64,000 nt of DNA from an uncultured Prevotellaceae bacterium (GTDB lineage: Bacteria; Bacteroidota; Bacteroidia; Bacteroidales; Bacteroidaceae): the NCBI GenBank assembly GCA_902786665.1, contig CADADN010000009.1:19805-83804 (forward strand), in the 5' to 3' direction. Under the pieces are notes generated by a model. The model was given only the letters and a program-made list of their open reading frames with translations. It made no database searches and was not told where the DNA came from. Positions 25,868 through 34,788 of this stretch are shown in pieces; the first letter of the stretch is position 1, and every line of letters starts with the position of its first letter. A program made the translations under genes and the position numbers.

Positions 25868-27301
25868 TCAGTCGTTGAGTGAGAAGCCGATGTATTTCTT
25901 CTTGCCAGTGGGATAGAGGCCTTGTATGTAGATGACGGCATCCTTGCTGCTGGAGGCTTCCTTCACAGCATTCTGCAAGTCGTCGATGGTTCTCATCGGC
26001 TCTTCGTTCACTTTTTGGATGATGAAACCTTTCGTCAGGCCTTCATCAGCGAGCTTGCCCTTGTTCACTTTGGTGATTTCAAGACCATAGCTGATGCCGA
26101 GTTGTTTCTTCTGTTCCTCGGTGATTTCGCGGAAGTTGGCTCCCAGCACGTCGAGGTCGGCATTCTTTACAACGTCGGTGTTGCCTTGCATGTTCTTCAG
26201 TGTGACTGTCTTTTCCTTCTTCGCCTTCTTGTGCAGGTAGGTCACTTTCACTTTCTCACCCGGACGCTTGTTGGCAAGGATTTCCTGAAGTTCGGCCATC
26301 TTGGTCACCTTCTTGCCATCGATGGCAATGATGACATCGCCTTTTTCCAAGCCAGCCTCTTCGCCGGCACCGCCTTCTTCCACGTCGTTGATATAAACAC
26401 CTTCGTTGGTTCCAAGGTCGACTTCCTCACCCTTGGCTTTCTGCTCGTCGATGTAGCGATGTACGTCCTGTCCCCTGATGGCCAAGATGGCGCGTTGCAC
26501 GGTGCCGTATTTCTTCAAGTCATCCACCACCTTGTTCATAATGGTTGTGGGGATGGCAAAGCCGTAACCGCTGTAACTGCCTGTCTGTGAGTATAGCATG
26601 GCATTGATGCCCACAAGCTCGCCCTGGGAGTTGACAAGTGCGCCGCCGGAGTTGCCTTGATTGATGGCGGCATCAGTTTGTATGAATGATTCCACGCCGT
26701 TGGCATAAAGTGAGCGTGCCTTTGCGCTCACGATACCTGCTGTCACAGTGGAGTTGAGGTTGAAGGGGTTACCCACGGCAATCACCCATTCGCCGATTTT
26801 AAGTTTTTCGGAGTCGCCCACGACAAGGAACGGCAGGTTCTTTCCATCCACCTTGATGAGTGCGAGGTCGGTGGTTTTGTCGGTTCCGATGATGCGTGCC
26901 GGGTACTCTCTGTTGTCGTTCAGTGTGACGGTTAATTCGTCAGCTCCATCGACGACGTGGTTGTTGGTGACAATGTATCCGTCGGCCGAGATGATGACTC
27001 CAGAGCCGCTGGCTTCTCTCTTGGGTGTTTGCACTTTACGTTGCTGTTTCTGCCCGTTTCCGGGATTACCAAAGAAGCCGAAGGGGTCGAAATCGAAGAA
27101 GTCGCTGAAAGGGTCTTCCATTTCGACAGTTCTCACTTTGGAGTTTTGCACGTACTTGATGTGTACCACTGCCGGTACAGCTTTTTCGGCAGCATAGGTC
27201 AGGTCCACCGGGCCATCGTAGTCGGCACTCATGGTCCCTGCAGAGAGAGCGAGGGCGAATGCCAAGGCTGCTGTTTTCATGCTTTGCATATTTGTTTTCA
27301 T
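25868..27301 (-). CDS. degP: DegP/HtrA periplasmic serine protease
   Basis: Periplasmic protease and chaperone for misfolded envelope proteins. The 477-aa protein starts with a signal peptide (MKTNMQSMKTAALAFALALSAG). The trypsin-like domain shows IVTNNHVVDGADE (His), KTTDLALIKVDG (Asp) and NQGNSGGALVNSQGELVGIN (Ser). Two PDZ domains follow (GVYINDVEEGGAGEEAGLEKGD and a second near KVNKGKLADEGLTKGF). A longer open frame of 50 codons upstream is rejected because it lacks a signal and crosses the -7-like TATATTTG at 27395-27388. Confidence 0.94.
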   Translation of the reverse strand: MKTNMQSMKTAALAFALALSAGTMSADYDGPVDLTYAAEKAVPAVVHIKYVQNSKVRTVEMEDPFSDFFDFDPFGFFGNPGNGQKQQRKVQTPKREASGSGVIISADGYIVTNNHVVDGADELTVTLNDNREYPARIIGTDKTTDLALIKVDGKNLPFLVVGDSEKLKIGEWVIAVGNPFNLNSTVTAGIVSAKARSLYANGVESFIQTDAAINQGNSGGALVNSQGELVGINAMLYSQTGSYSGYGFAIPTTIMNKVVDDLKKYGTVQRAILAIRGQDVHRYIDEQKAKGEEVDLGTNEGVYINDVEEGGAGEEAGLEKGDVIIAIDGKKVTKMAELQEILANKRPGEKVKVTYLHKKAKKEKTVTLKNMQGNTDVVKNADLDVLGANFREITEEQKKQLGISYGLEITKVNKGKLADEGLTKGFIIQKVNEEPMRTIDDLQNAVKEASSSKDAVIYIQGLYPTGKKKYIGFSLND

Positions 27302-27749
27302 TGTTTGATGTATGTTGATATATAAGCTTGTCTTTTGGTAGGGGTGCCATCCGTCAGGATATGGGGCATCCTCGCTTTTTTCGAATGCAAATATAGACCC
27401 AAAATTTGTTAATTGATGATTTCTATGAAAATATTTGTCCTCTTTTAACAATCATTCAAGTAGTGTTAACTATATATTGTTGTTTTAAATACAATTTTAC
27501 GTTTCTTCACGTCATTACAGGAAAGCGACGATGACATTTTGTCATATGGTCGGAAAAAGACAGGGTGACGCATGCTTTCTGCTTTTTTCTGTTATGTCCA
27601 AATATCTATTATTCCTTTTATTCAAAGGCTGAAATAGCATCGCAAGTGTTGCACGAAAATAAATTTTCTTGTTTTTTTTTCCATATTTTCATTTTTTTCC
27701 GTATTTTTGTCGGTCGAATAGCATTCAAATTAAGAAAAAGGTATTTTAG
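27302..27749. other. Divergent intergenic region between degP and the C10 protease
   Basis: About 450 A+T-rich bp with no gene. A minus-strand TATATTTG (27395-27388) is the likely degP -7 box. A plus-strand TATTTTTG (27702-27709) is the likely -7 box for the protease gene. Neither has a clear TTTG partner. Nothing else recognised. Confidence 0.5.
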
Positions 27750-30700
27750 ATGAGGAAAGCAGCACTTGTCATCGTGCTCTGCCTGTGGTGGTCTTCCACC
27801 CTTTTGGCAGGGCCCGTCACCCAGTGCCAGGCCTTGGGCCGGGCAATGGAGATGGCTGTTCGTCTGACTCCCCAAGGCGTGTCTCCTCAACTTGATTGCA
27901 AATGGGTGGCCACAGAGTCGATGCCGTTTTACGCGTTTGACATCGGTGAGGAGAAAGGCTTTGTCCTCGTGGCAGGCGACGACCGTGGCGGTCCCATTCT
28001 GGGCTATTCCGACAAGGGGCATTTTGATTGGGATGAGATGCCGCCCGCTTTGCGTACCTGGCTCGGAGCCTACCAAGACCATCTGACCAGTATGGTAGAC
28101 AGCACCTATTGCGAGCCAGCCTTTTCTCCAGCCCGGGTGAAGGAGAAGCCTCGCAACGCCATCGCCCCCCTGCTCTCTGCGAATTGGAGCCAACACGAAC
28201 CATATTATAACAGTTGCCCCGAAGTCTCTGGCGAATTTTGCAACACTGGTTGTGCTGCAACGGCAATGGCACAGCTGGTGTATCATCATCGTGCAAGGTG
28301 CGCCCAAGAGCTTTTGGCTGATATCAAGGCATACACTTGTTCCACGAGTTGGCCCAACTATGGAAAGGTTTCCGTTCCCGGTGTGGCCAAAGGGACACCT
28401 CTCGACTTCGGTCACATGCTCGACAATTACATGGGTGGTGAATCGGAAGTGGAGAGAAAGGCCGTGGCCGACCTGATGTTCTTTTGCGCTGCATCCCTCT
28501 CTACCGAGTTTGTGCCGCCGTCAAAAGGTGCTTCTTCTGCAGCACCTTCTTCTATGCCTTCGGCCTTGAAAAAATATTTCGGTTTTTCCAAGGAGTGTTG
28601 TTTCAAGGAGCGTGGGGCATATTCAATCACCCAATGGGAGGATATGGTTTACAACGAAGTGAAGGAGGGCAGGCCGGTAGTCTACGTTGGACGTTCGGAA
28701 AACTATTCCCATGCCTTCATCATTGATGGATATGATGGCGACTTGCTCTATCATGTCAATTGGGGATGGAGCGGTCTTTACAATGGCTATTACAACCTTT
28801 CCTTGCTCTCTTCTGTAGAAGGCAGCACGAGCAATGGCTACACCATGTCGCAGGGTGCGCTGATAGGTGCTCAACCGGCTTATGAAGAAGAAATGTCGGC
28901 AACCCTTTCCACATACAATTTCACCCTCACAGGCTCCAAGATGGGCTACACGGTGACGAATTACACCGATGGCGCAGACTATTTCAAATTTGGCATCTCT
29001 GCTGTTTTGCATGATGGCACGTTTCAATTGCTTGATGGAACATCCAACTATGTAGCCTTGGGAGACAGGAGCACCCTGACTGTCACGCTGACTTTGACCA
29101 AAAACGACTTGACGGCTTTGCCTCCGGGTGAATATGTGCTCAAGCCTGTTTTCAATCGCAAGAATGAAAACATATGGAGGTTTGCCGACTGTTCCGACGA
29201 GTTCGTATTCTGCCTTGCTTGGGATGGTTCCAATTTCTCGCTCTCCTTGAATTCCCCCTCAAACGACAGGACTTTCACCGCAGATGCTTTTTCCTTCCCC
29301 GCCAACGTTGTCAAGGGGACGAAAATACCTGTTTCGGCCACCCTTTCATGCCATGGGGGAGAGTATTCCAACGAGGTGTATCTCTTCGCCAGCACCACAT
29401 CTTCGGCTTCCACCTATGCCAGTCGTACAGGCGTGTATCTGAAAGATGGGGAGCAATGCGAAGTCTCTCTTTCTTTCACACCCTCGACAACTGGCAAATA
29501 CAACGTGTGGATTGCCACGGATGCAAAGGGGACTACTTCCATTGGCGGATGCACGGTGAACGTGTCCACCGCCTCCAGCAGTGGTGAACTGTCTGTCGTT
29601 GACTATCAAGTGGAAAATGCGGAAAAGTCGGGAGAGTGGAATACGGTGTATGGTAAGATACTCAAGGGCACCATCACCTTGAAAAACACCGGGGCTTCAC
29701 TTTATTCCGACATCGTCACCATATGGTTGATGAAAGGCTCCACAAAGTCTTATTTTGTCGGCTCCACCAGCAACAGGATGCTTGTCACTCTCGCACCAGG
29801 TGAAACAATGACGATGGATTATGCCTACGATGAGGGGGAGACGGGGAACTATTACCAGTTGTGGTTGATGAAGAACAACGTACTCATCACCAACGGGAAG
29901 GTGAGGTTCTTCCACCTTGTGCCTGGCATCACGACCTATGATGCGTCGGGGAATTCGAAGAGCGTCGCACCCAACAGTGCTTACAAAGTGCCTGACGAGG
30001 TGTGTGCCGTCGACCTGGAGGGGGCTGGAGTTACCAAGGTGACTCTCAACACCAATCCCAATACTGTATTCTTCTTGGGAGAAAGCGATGCCGTCCCGTC
30101 AGGATTGAATGGCAAAAACGTGGTGAAGGCCGGGGTGGCGGAGACTGTCACGCTGACAGATGGTTATCCGTTCTACATCCCTCGCACATACCATGCCAAC
30201 ACCATCTCCTACACCCGTACACCTCGGCGTCAGACCTCAGGCAAGGGAGGCTGGGAGACCATTGTCCTACCTTTCGCCGTGCAAGAGGTGACCAATGTCA
30301 CTGACAACAAGGCCATCGACTGGTTCCATAGCTCAACCGATTCCAACAAAGACTTCTGGCTCAAGGAATATGCGTTGCAGGATACCGAGACAGGCGTGGC
30401 CTATTTCGACCATGTCGATATTTTCCTTCCGCACATACCTTATATTATGGCAGTGCCTTCTTCCAGATGGGGGGCAAGTCATGACCTGACGGGCAAGCAG
30501 TTGAGATTCTCTGCTGACGATGTGGAGATTACCGCTGATGCCAAACTGCTTTCAAAGACCAGTGTCTATCGTTTCGAAGGTACTTATGTGAAGAAAACAA
30601 TGGATGACGTGTTTGTGCTCAACGACCTTGGCACTTCGTTTGCCAGAACCGGAAGTGCGGAAGTCATGCCTTTCAGGGCGTGGTTCGCAGAAAGCGGTCC

Positions 30701-30911
30701 GGGTGCCATACATTCCAATATCTCCATCGGCGACTTCGACTCCGTCACAGAGATAGGGCCCTTGCCAAGCATGGAGGATGAGGAAGTGGACATTCATTCC
30801 CTTTCCGGCGTGAAAGTGCGCACGGTGAAGGTTCATGATGGAAATGTCGACACAGAGGGGTTGCCCAAGGGGGTCTATGTGGTGCGTGGCAGGAAAATCA
30901 TTGTGAGGTGA
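27750..30911 (+). CDS. Large secreted C10 cysteine protease (streptopain/interpain family)
   Basis: A 1053-aa secreted protease. It starts with a signal peptide (MRKAALVIVLCLWWSSTLLAG), then a Spi-type propeptide (residues about 22-135) and the C10 catalytic domain. The active Cys is in FCNTGCAATAMAQLVYHH (C168), the His in YSHAFIIDGYDGDLL, and NWGWSGLYNGYY is the conserved Trp motif. The remaining 650 residues are beta-rich modules with CARDB-like features (TITLKNTGASLYSDIVTIWL). The tail has GLPKGVYVVRGRKIIVR, a sorting-like end. Such proteases (SpeB, interpain A) attack host or dietary proteins. The gene may run on into the phosphoesterase gene 90 bp downstream. Confidence 0.92.
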   Translation: MRKAALVIVLCLWWSSTLLAGPVTQCQALGRAMEMAVRLTPQGVSPQLDCKWVATESMPFYAFDIGEEKGFVLVAGDDRGGPILGYSDKGHFDWDEMPPALRTWLGAYQDHLTSMVDSTYCEPAFSPARVKEKPRNAIAPLLSANWSQHEPYYNSCPEVSGEFCNTGCAATAMAQLVYHHRARCAQELLADIKAYTCSTSWPNYGKVSVPGVAKGTPLDFGHMLDNYMGGESEVERKAVADLMFFCAASLSTEFVPPSKGASSAAPSSMPSALKKYFGFSKECCFKERGAYSITQWEDMVYNEVKEGRPVVYVGRSENYSHAFIIDGYDGDLLYHVNWGWSGLYNGYYNLSLLSSVEGSTSNGYTMSQGALIGAQPAYEEEMSATLSTYNFTLTGSKMGYTVTNYTDGADYFKFGISAVLHDGTFQLLDGTSNYVALGDRSTLTVTLTLTKNDLTALPPGEYVLKPVFNRKNENIWRFADCSDEFVFCLAWDGSNFSLSLNSPSNDRTFTADAFSFPANVVKGTKIPVSATLSCHGGEYSNEVYLFASTTSSASTYASRTGVYLKDGEQCEVSLSFTPSTTGKYNVWIATDAKGTTSIGGCTVNVSTASSSGELSVVDYQVENAEKSGEWNTVYGKILKGTITLKNTGASLYSDIVTIWLMKGSTKSYFVGSTSNRMLVTLAPGETMTMDYAYDEGETGNYYQLWLMKNNVLITNGKVRFFHLVPGITTYDASGNSKSVAPNSAYKVPDEVCAVDLEGAGVTKVTLNTNPNTVFFLGESDAVPSGLNGKNVVKAGVAETVTLTDGYPFYIPRTYHANTISYTRTPRRQTSGKGGWETIVLPFAVQEVTNVTDNKAIDWFHSSTDSNKDFWLKEYALQDTETGVAYFDHVDIFLPHIPYIMAVPSSRWGASHDLTGKQLRFSADDVEITADAKLLSKTSVYRFEGTYVKKTMDDVFVLNDLGTSFARTGSAEVMPFRAWFAESGPGAIHSNISIGDFDSVTEIGPLPSMEDEEVDIHSLSGVKVRTVKVHDGNVDTEGLPKGVYVVRGRKIIVR

Positions 30912-31001
30912 TGACGTGTTTAAAGCCCTTGAAGTCCTTGATGACTGGTGCCTTCGCAATGGAAAGGTTTTTGTTTTTCGGAAATATTTAATCAATAGAA
31001 T

Positions 31002-32912
31002 ATGAAAAATCGATGGATGAACATGGTGGCTGTCGCATGGATGGCCGGAATGTCGCTGACCGTGTCTGCACAGCAATTGTCGCTGAGTGGTGACAAGGTG
31101 TCGTTCGCACCAGGTGAAACCGTTGGCATACGCTATGAGGGTGCTGCCAGTGGCGACAAAATCCTGTTGTATCACAACTTGGCCATGCTGCCGCTCAAAG
31201 AGAAAGGTGTTGTCAATGGTGATGCCGGACTCTATGAGGTGGCTAAACCCTTGCAGGCAGGCGATTACAATGCCATTCTCGTAGGCAAAGAGGGTGAGGA
31301 GAAGGCCCGGGTGGCCTTTGCCGTGGAAGAGGAACCTTTGCCAAAGGAAGGACATCGCATCTTTGTCATGAGCGACATACACGTGATGAGTCCCGACCTT
31401 GTGCTTGACCCCTCCAACAGCTTGTATGTCACGGATATGGCCCAGAGCAGGAAGTTGCAGGCAGAGAGTTATGAAATCTTTTGCGCCTGTGTGGACTCCA
31501 TCAAGGCGTTGCGCCCTGAACTGGTTGTCATCCCGGGTGACTTGAGCAAGGATGGTGAACTGCTAAGCCATCATGCCGTAGCAGCCAAGTTGCAAGAATT
31601 GCTCGATATGGGCATTCCCACGCTGGTCATCCCGGGAAACCACGATATGGAGAATGACAACGGCCGCCTCTACACAGCAACGGGAAGGCAAAAGCTGGAG
31701 AGATTCACACCGGAACAGTTTGAACAGGTCTATTACAATTTCGGACTGAAGGATGCCATCGAGCGCGACCCCATCTCGTTGTCTTATGTCTGCGAACCCA
31801 TCGAGGGTCTGAGATTCATCGGCATTGACGATTGCCGCCTGCCAAGTCGTGGAGACACGAAATACGGGGATGGGGAGTATGGCAGAATAAGGCCAGCCAC
31901 CCTTGAATGGATTCTCGCTCAAGCCGACCGTGCCAAGGAAGAGGAAAAGGTGGTGGTGGCTGCCGTGCATCATGAGTTGATTTATCACTACAATGGCCAG
32001 GAGAGGGTGATGCCATCGGCTGCCACGGAGAATGGTGACAGCATCGCCCGCCTTTTTGCCGACCATGGCATACGGGTGGTGCTCACCGGTCACATGCACA
32101 TGCCCAACGTGTCGAGGGTGGCGGGCTTCGAGGGCACCGACACCATCACCGAGGTGAACCTGGCTTCCACCATCTGCTACCCCAGCCAGTACACCTTGCT
32201 TACTGTCAGCAACGACCTTTCCACCATGCGGGTGGACACGCGAGAGGTGAAGAGTACGGAAAGCCTTCCGCATTTGCAGTTGGCGGCGAGGAAGAAGGTG
32301 GATGACAACCTCGACAATTCCATTTCGTCGCTGGCCATGGGTTATATGTCCACTTTCAATAGTTTGCTGAAAGACTATGCATCCATCCCAGAGTTCGCGG
32401 GAATCATCGATGACGTACCTACCGACCCTAATGAGTTGTCGGCCATTGCCATAGAGGCTTTTGGCGGGACGCTGAGAAAGGTGTTTTTCACAGCTTCCGA
32501 GGGTAATGAACATCTCAAGGATGCCGTCGATGTGGTGCTCAACGAGTTGGAAGAGGATTGCGACAAGGCCTGCAGCCTCATCTTCGACCAGCAGAATGAA
32601 AGCACGCGCTCTTTCCTTTCATATGCGATGTATGGCTATATGTTGGAGATGGGCGAGGACATCGTCAAGAGCATGCTTTCTGACACTTCGCATCTGGGTA
32701 CGCCCCTGGCCGACCAAACCGACGACCTTCACTTGTCCATAGCCTTGAAGGAGGTGGATAGCGGCATCGTCGAGACCATGACAACTTCACAGGGCGGTGT
32801 CAATCATGTCTACGACATCGCTGGAAATGTGGTGAATATCAACGGCAAGTTGCCCAAGGGGGTTTATGTTGTCAAAACAGGTGACAAGGTCAGAAAGGTC
32901 CTTGTCAAGTAG
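31002..32912 (+). CDS. Secreted calcineurin-like phosphoesterase
   Basis: A metal-dependent phosphoesterase of 636 aa with a signal peptide (MKNRWMNMVAVAWMAGMSLTVSAQ) and a beta-sandwich N-terminal domain. The catalytic domain shows all metallophosphoesterase motifs in order: VMSDIHVM, IPGDLSKDGE, IPGNHDMEND, AVHHELIYH and LTGHMHMPN. The C-terminal part is helical and ends in YDIAGNVV then LPKGVYVV, a sorting-like tail. Substrate unknown. It ends at a 25-bp perfect terminator. Confidence 0.9.
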   Translation: MKNRWMNMVAVAWMAGMSLTVSAQQLSLSGDKVSFAPGETVGIRYEGAASGDKILLYHNLAMLPLKEKGVVNGDAGLYEVAKPLQAGDYNAILVGKEGEEKARVAFAVEEEPLPKEGHRIFVMSDIHVMSPDLVLDPSNSLYVTDMAQSRKLQAESYEIFCACVDSIKALRPELVVIPGDLSKDGELLSHHAVAAKLQELLDMGIPTLVIPGNHDMENDNGRLYTATGRQKLERFTPEQFEQVYYNFGLKDAIERDPISLSYVCEPIEGLRFIGIDDCRLPSRGDTKYGDGEYGRIRPATLEWILAQADRAKEEEKVVVAAVHHELIYHYNGQERVMPSAATENGDSIARLFADHGIRVVLTGHMHMPNVSRVAGFEGTDTITEVNLASTICYPSQYTLLTVSNDLSTMRVDTREVKSTESLPHLQLAARKKVDDNLDNSISSLAMGYMSTFNSLLKDYASIPEFAGIIDDVPTDPNELSAIAIEAFGGTLRKVFFTASEGNEHLKDAVDVVLNELEEDCDKACSLIFDQQNESTRSFLSYAMYGYMLEMGEDIVKSMLSDTSHLGTPLADQTDDLHLSIALKEVDSGIVETMTTSQGGVNHVYDIAGNVVNINGKLPKGVYVVKTGDKVRKVLVK

Positions 32913-32919
32913 TGATTAT

Positions 32920-32985
32920 CCCGAATTAGAGAATTGGAGAATTTTATTATGTGCAAAAGGAAATTCTCCAATTCTCTAATTCGGG
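32920..32985. terminator. Long perfect inverted repeat between convergent genes
   Basis: Arms 32920-32944 and 32961-32985 are perfectly complementary over 25 bp with a 16-nt loop. It separates the phosphoesterase (plus) from the TPR protein (minus) and probably terminates both. Confidence 0.85.
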
Positions 32986-33024
32986 ACAAATATCTTTCTC
33001 ATTTGGGATAGCTCCCATTCTTGA

Positions 33025-34692
33025 TTACTTGTATTTCTCTATGAGTCCGGGAGCTTGGTCGTTGCCTAGTTCCTTGGCTTTCTCCATAGCGGCAATGCCA
33101 TCCTTCTTCTTTCCTAATTGGATAAGTGCCAATCCTTTGATGAGATAGGCATCGCTATATTCGGAATCCATGTCGATGGCTTTTTGTGCGTTGGCCAAAG
33201 CCTCTTCTTTCATGTTCACTCGTAGTTGCAGTGAGGCTTTTTCCGCCACATAGAGAGGTTCGTTGGGAGCCATTTGGGTTGCAGTCTCGATGTCTTGCAA
33301 GGCTTGTTGGAAAAGTTTGCCTTTCGCTTCGCATTGCTCTCGTTTGTAGTAGAAGTCGGCGCCAAGTCTGCCCCTCAGGAGCGTGTCGACCTGGTTGTAG
33401 TCATGCACGGCCTTGCGGTATTCCCCCCTTTCCTCCTGCACATTGGCACGGTAGAGGAAATAGGTGGCAGCGTCGATGGGGTAGGGGCGCTCGAAAAGAT
33501 TGATGGCGCTGTCGAGCAAGGCTATCACTTCTTCTTTTGGTGCTTGCAACTGCGTCTTGCATTGGGCAGCCTCGAAAAACAGTTCTTGGTTGCGCATTTC
33601 CGTTTTATTGAGTTCCAGGAAAATGTCGCATGCCTGTTGGTATTCCTTTTTGGAGAACAGGATTTGTGCTTCCAAGTGGCGATAGAGGGGTAGTGGTTGG
33701 ATGGTGTAGGCTTGCCGGGCCTCTTCAATGGCCTTGTCAAGGCTCCACGCAGGGAACGACTGGTCGAATTTGTACAGTTCTTTCTGGTAAATGACCTTCG
33801 CATAATCGTAATGCGCCTCATCTTTGGCCGCCGCCACCTTGATGGCAGTTTCCATATCCTTTTGTGCTGCGGCGAAGTCGTTGGCATTCACGGCTTTTTG
33901 TGCCCGTGCGTAGTAGCCGTCGGGAAGGTCGGGGAACTTCTCCACAAACATATCGATGGTCTTGTCGTATCGGGGGGCATTGCCTTGTTGGGCGAGCATC
34001 AGGGCAAGCAAGGCTTGTTCCTTGTCATCAGGGATGGCAGTGGGGATATCCGTGCGTCTCAGCACGGGGTCGTTGGCAGTGAGGCCGCTCACCTGGAAGT
34101 CGGCGATATAGTTGGCATCGGTGGAGTGGTAGTCGGTGGTGTACTGCGATTGTTGCAGGAAGCCAATCAATTCTCCGTTGGCATTGACGAAGGGACATCC
34201 CACGGCATTTTCGGGAGCTGTCATTTGGATGATGTAATAGGCATATTTGTCCTCCATGAACATCTCCACCTTGCCCACCGTGGTCCCGACAATTTCCGGT
34301 TTCTTCACTGAGTAGCCCACGAGGTAGATGTTGGCGCCGACTGTCGCCGGAGTGGTGGCGATAGTTGCGGCGGTGGTCTTGCCTTTCACCTTGATTTTCG
34401 CCACGTCGTAGATTTCGTTCGCCCCCAGGATGCACTCCACGTCAAAGCTTTTTCCGTTGGCGTCCATCACGACGGCCCGGTTGGCGCCATCGAAGGGGGT
34501 CCAGTCACAGATGCCTGTTCCATTGGCGTCGATGAAGACACCATGACTGGAAGCGAGAAGCGACCCGTCGGCTTTGAAGGTTGTCAGGGTGAACACGGAT
34601 TTTGCTGCGTTCTTAACTGGGGCGGGCTGGGCGGCGACGTTCAAGGCGAACAGCACTCCGCAGAGCAAGGTTGCGATATTTCTCATTTTCAT
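33025..34692 (-). CDS. Degenerate trypsin-like domain fused to TPR repeats, secreted
   Basis: A 555-aa protein with a signal peptide (MKMRNIATLLCGVLFALNVAAQ). Residues about 28-190 follow the S1/trypsin layout (SSHGVFIDANGTG, YDVAKIKVKG, NAVGCPFVNANGELIGFLQQ). The Asp position is kept, but the His region reads ICDWTPF and the Ser region GNSGGP reads NAVGCP, so it is very probably not a protease. Residues about 215-555 are TPR repeats (PDGYYARAQKAVNANDFAAA, EALANAQKAIDMDSEYSDAY). It likely acts as a periplasmic scaffold. The upstream recN gene lies on the same strand, separated by a CTAG array. Confidence 0.82.
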   Translation of the reverse strand: MKMRNIATLLCGVLFALNVAAQPAPVKNAAKSVFTLTTFKADGSLLASSHGVFIDANGTGICDWTPFDGANRAVVMDANGKSFDVECILGANEIYDVAKIKVKGKTTAATIATTPATVGANIYLVGYSVKKPEIVGTTVGKVEMFMEDKYAYYIIQMTAPENAVGCPFVNANGELIGFLQQSQYTTDYHSTDANYIADFQVSGLTANDPVLRRTDIPTAIPDDKEQALLALMLAQQGNAPRYDKTIDMFVEKFPDLPDGYYARAQKAVNANDFAAAQKDMETAIKVAAAKDEAHYDYAKVIYQKELYKFDQSFPAWSLDKAIEEARQAYTIQPLPLYRHLEAQILFSKKEYQQACDIFLELNKTEMRNQELFFEAAQCKTQLQAPKEEVIALLDSAINLFERPYPIDAATYFLYRANVQEERGEYRKAVHDYNQVDTLLRGRLGADFYYKREQCEAKGKLFQQALQDIETATQMAPNEPLYVAEKASLQLRVNMKEEALANAQKAIDMDSEYSDAYLIKGLALIQLGKKKDGIAAMEKAKELGNDQAPGLIEKYK

Positions 34693-34717
34693 TGGCTTTT
34701 CTTTTTTGTTCCCAGGG

Positions 34718-34788
34718 ACTGGTTTCTCCTAGGGATCCTAGTGTTCCTAGGGGTTCCTAGTATTCCTAGGGTTTCTGGTTTTCCTAGG
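34718..34788. repeat. CTAG-type tandem repeat overlapping the recN stop codon
   Basis: Six CTAG cores at about 9-10 bp spacing (TTCCTAGGG-like). The recN stop codon TAG (34784-34786, minus strand) is itself part of the last CTAG core. Confidence 0.75.
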
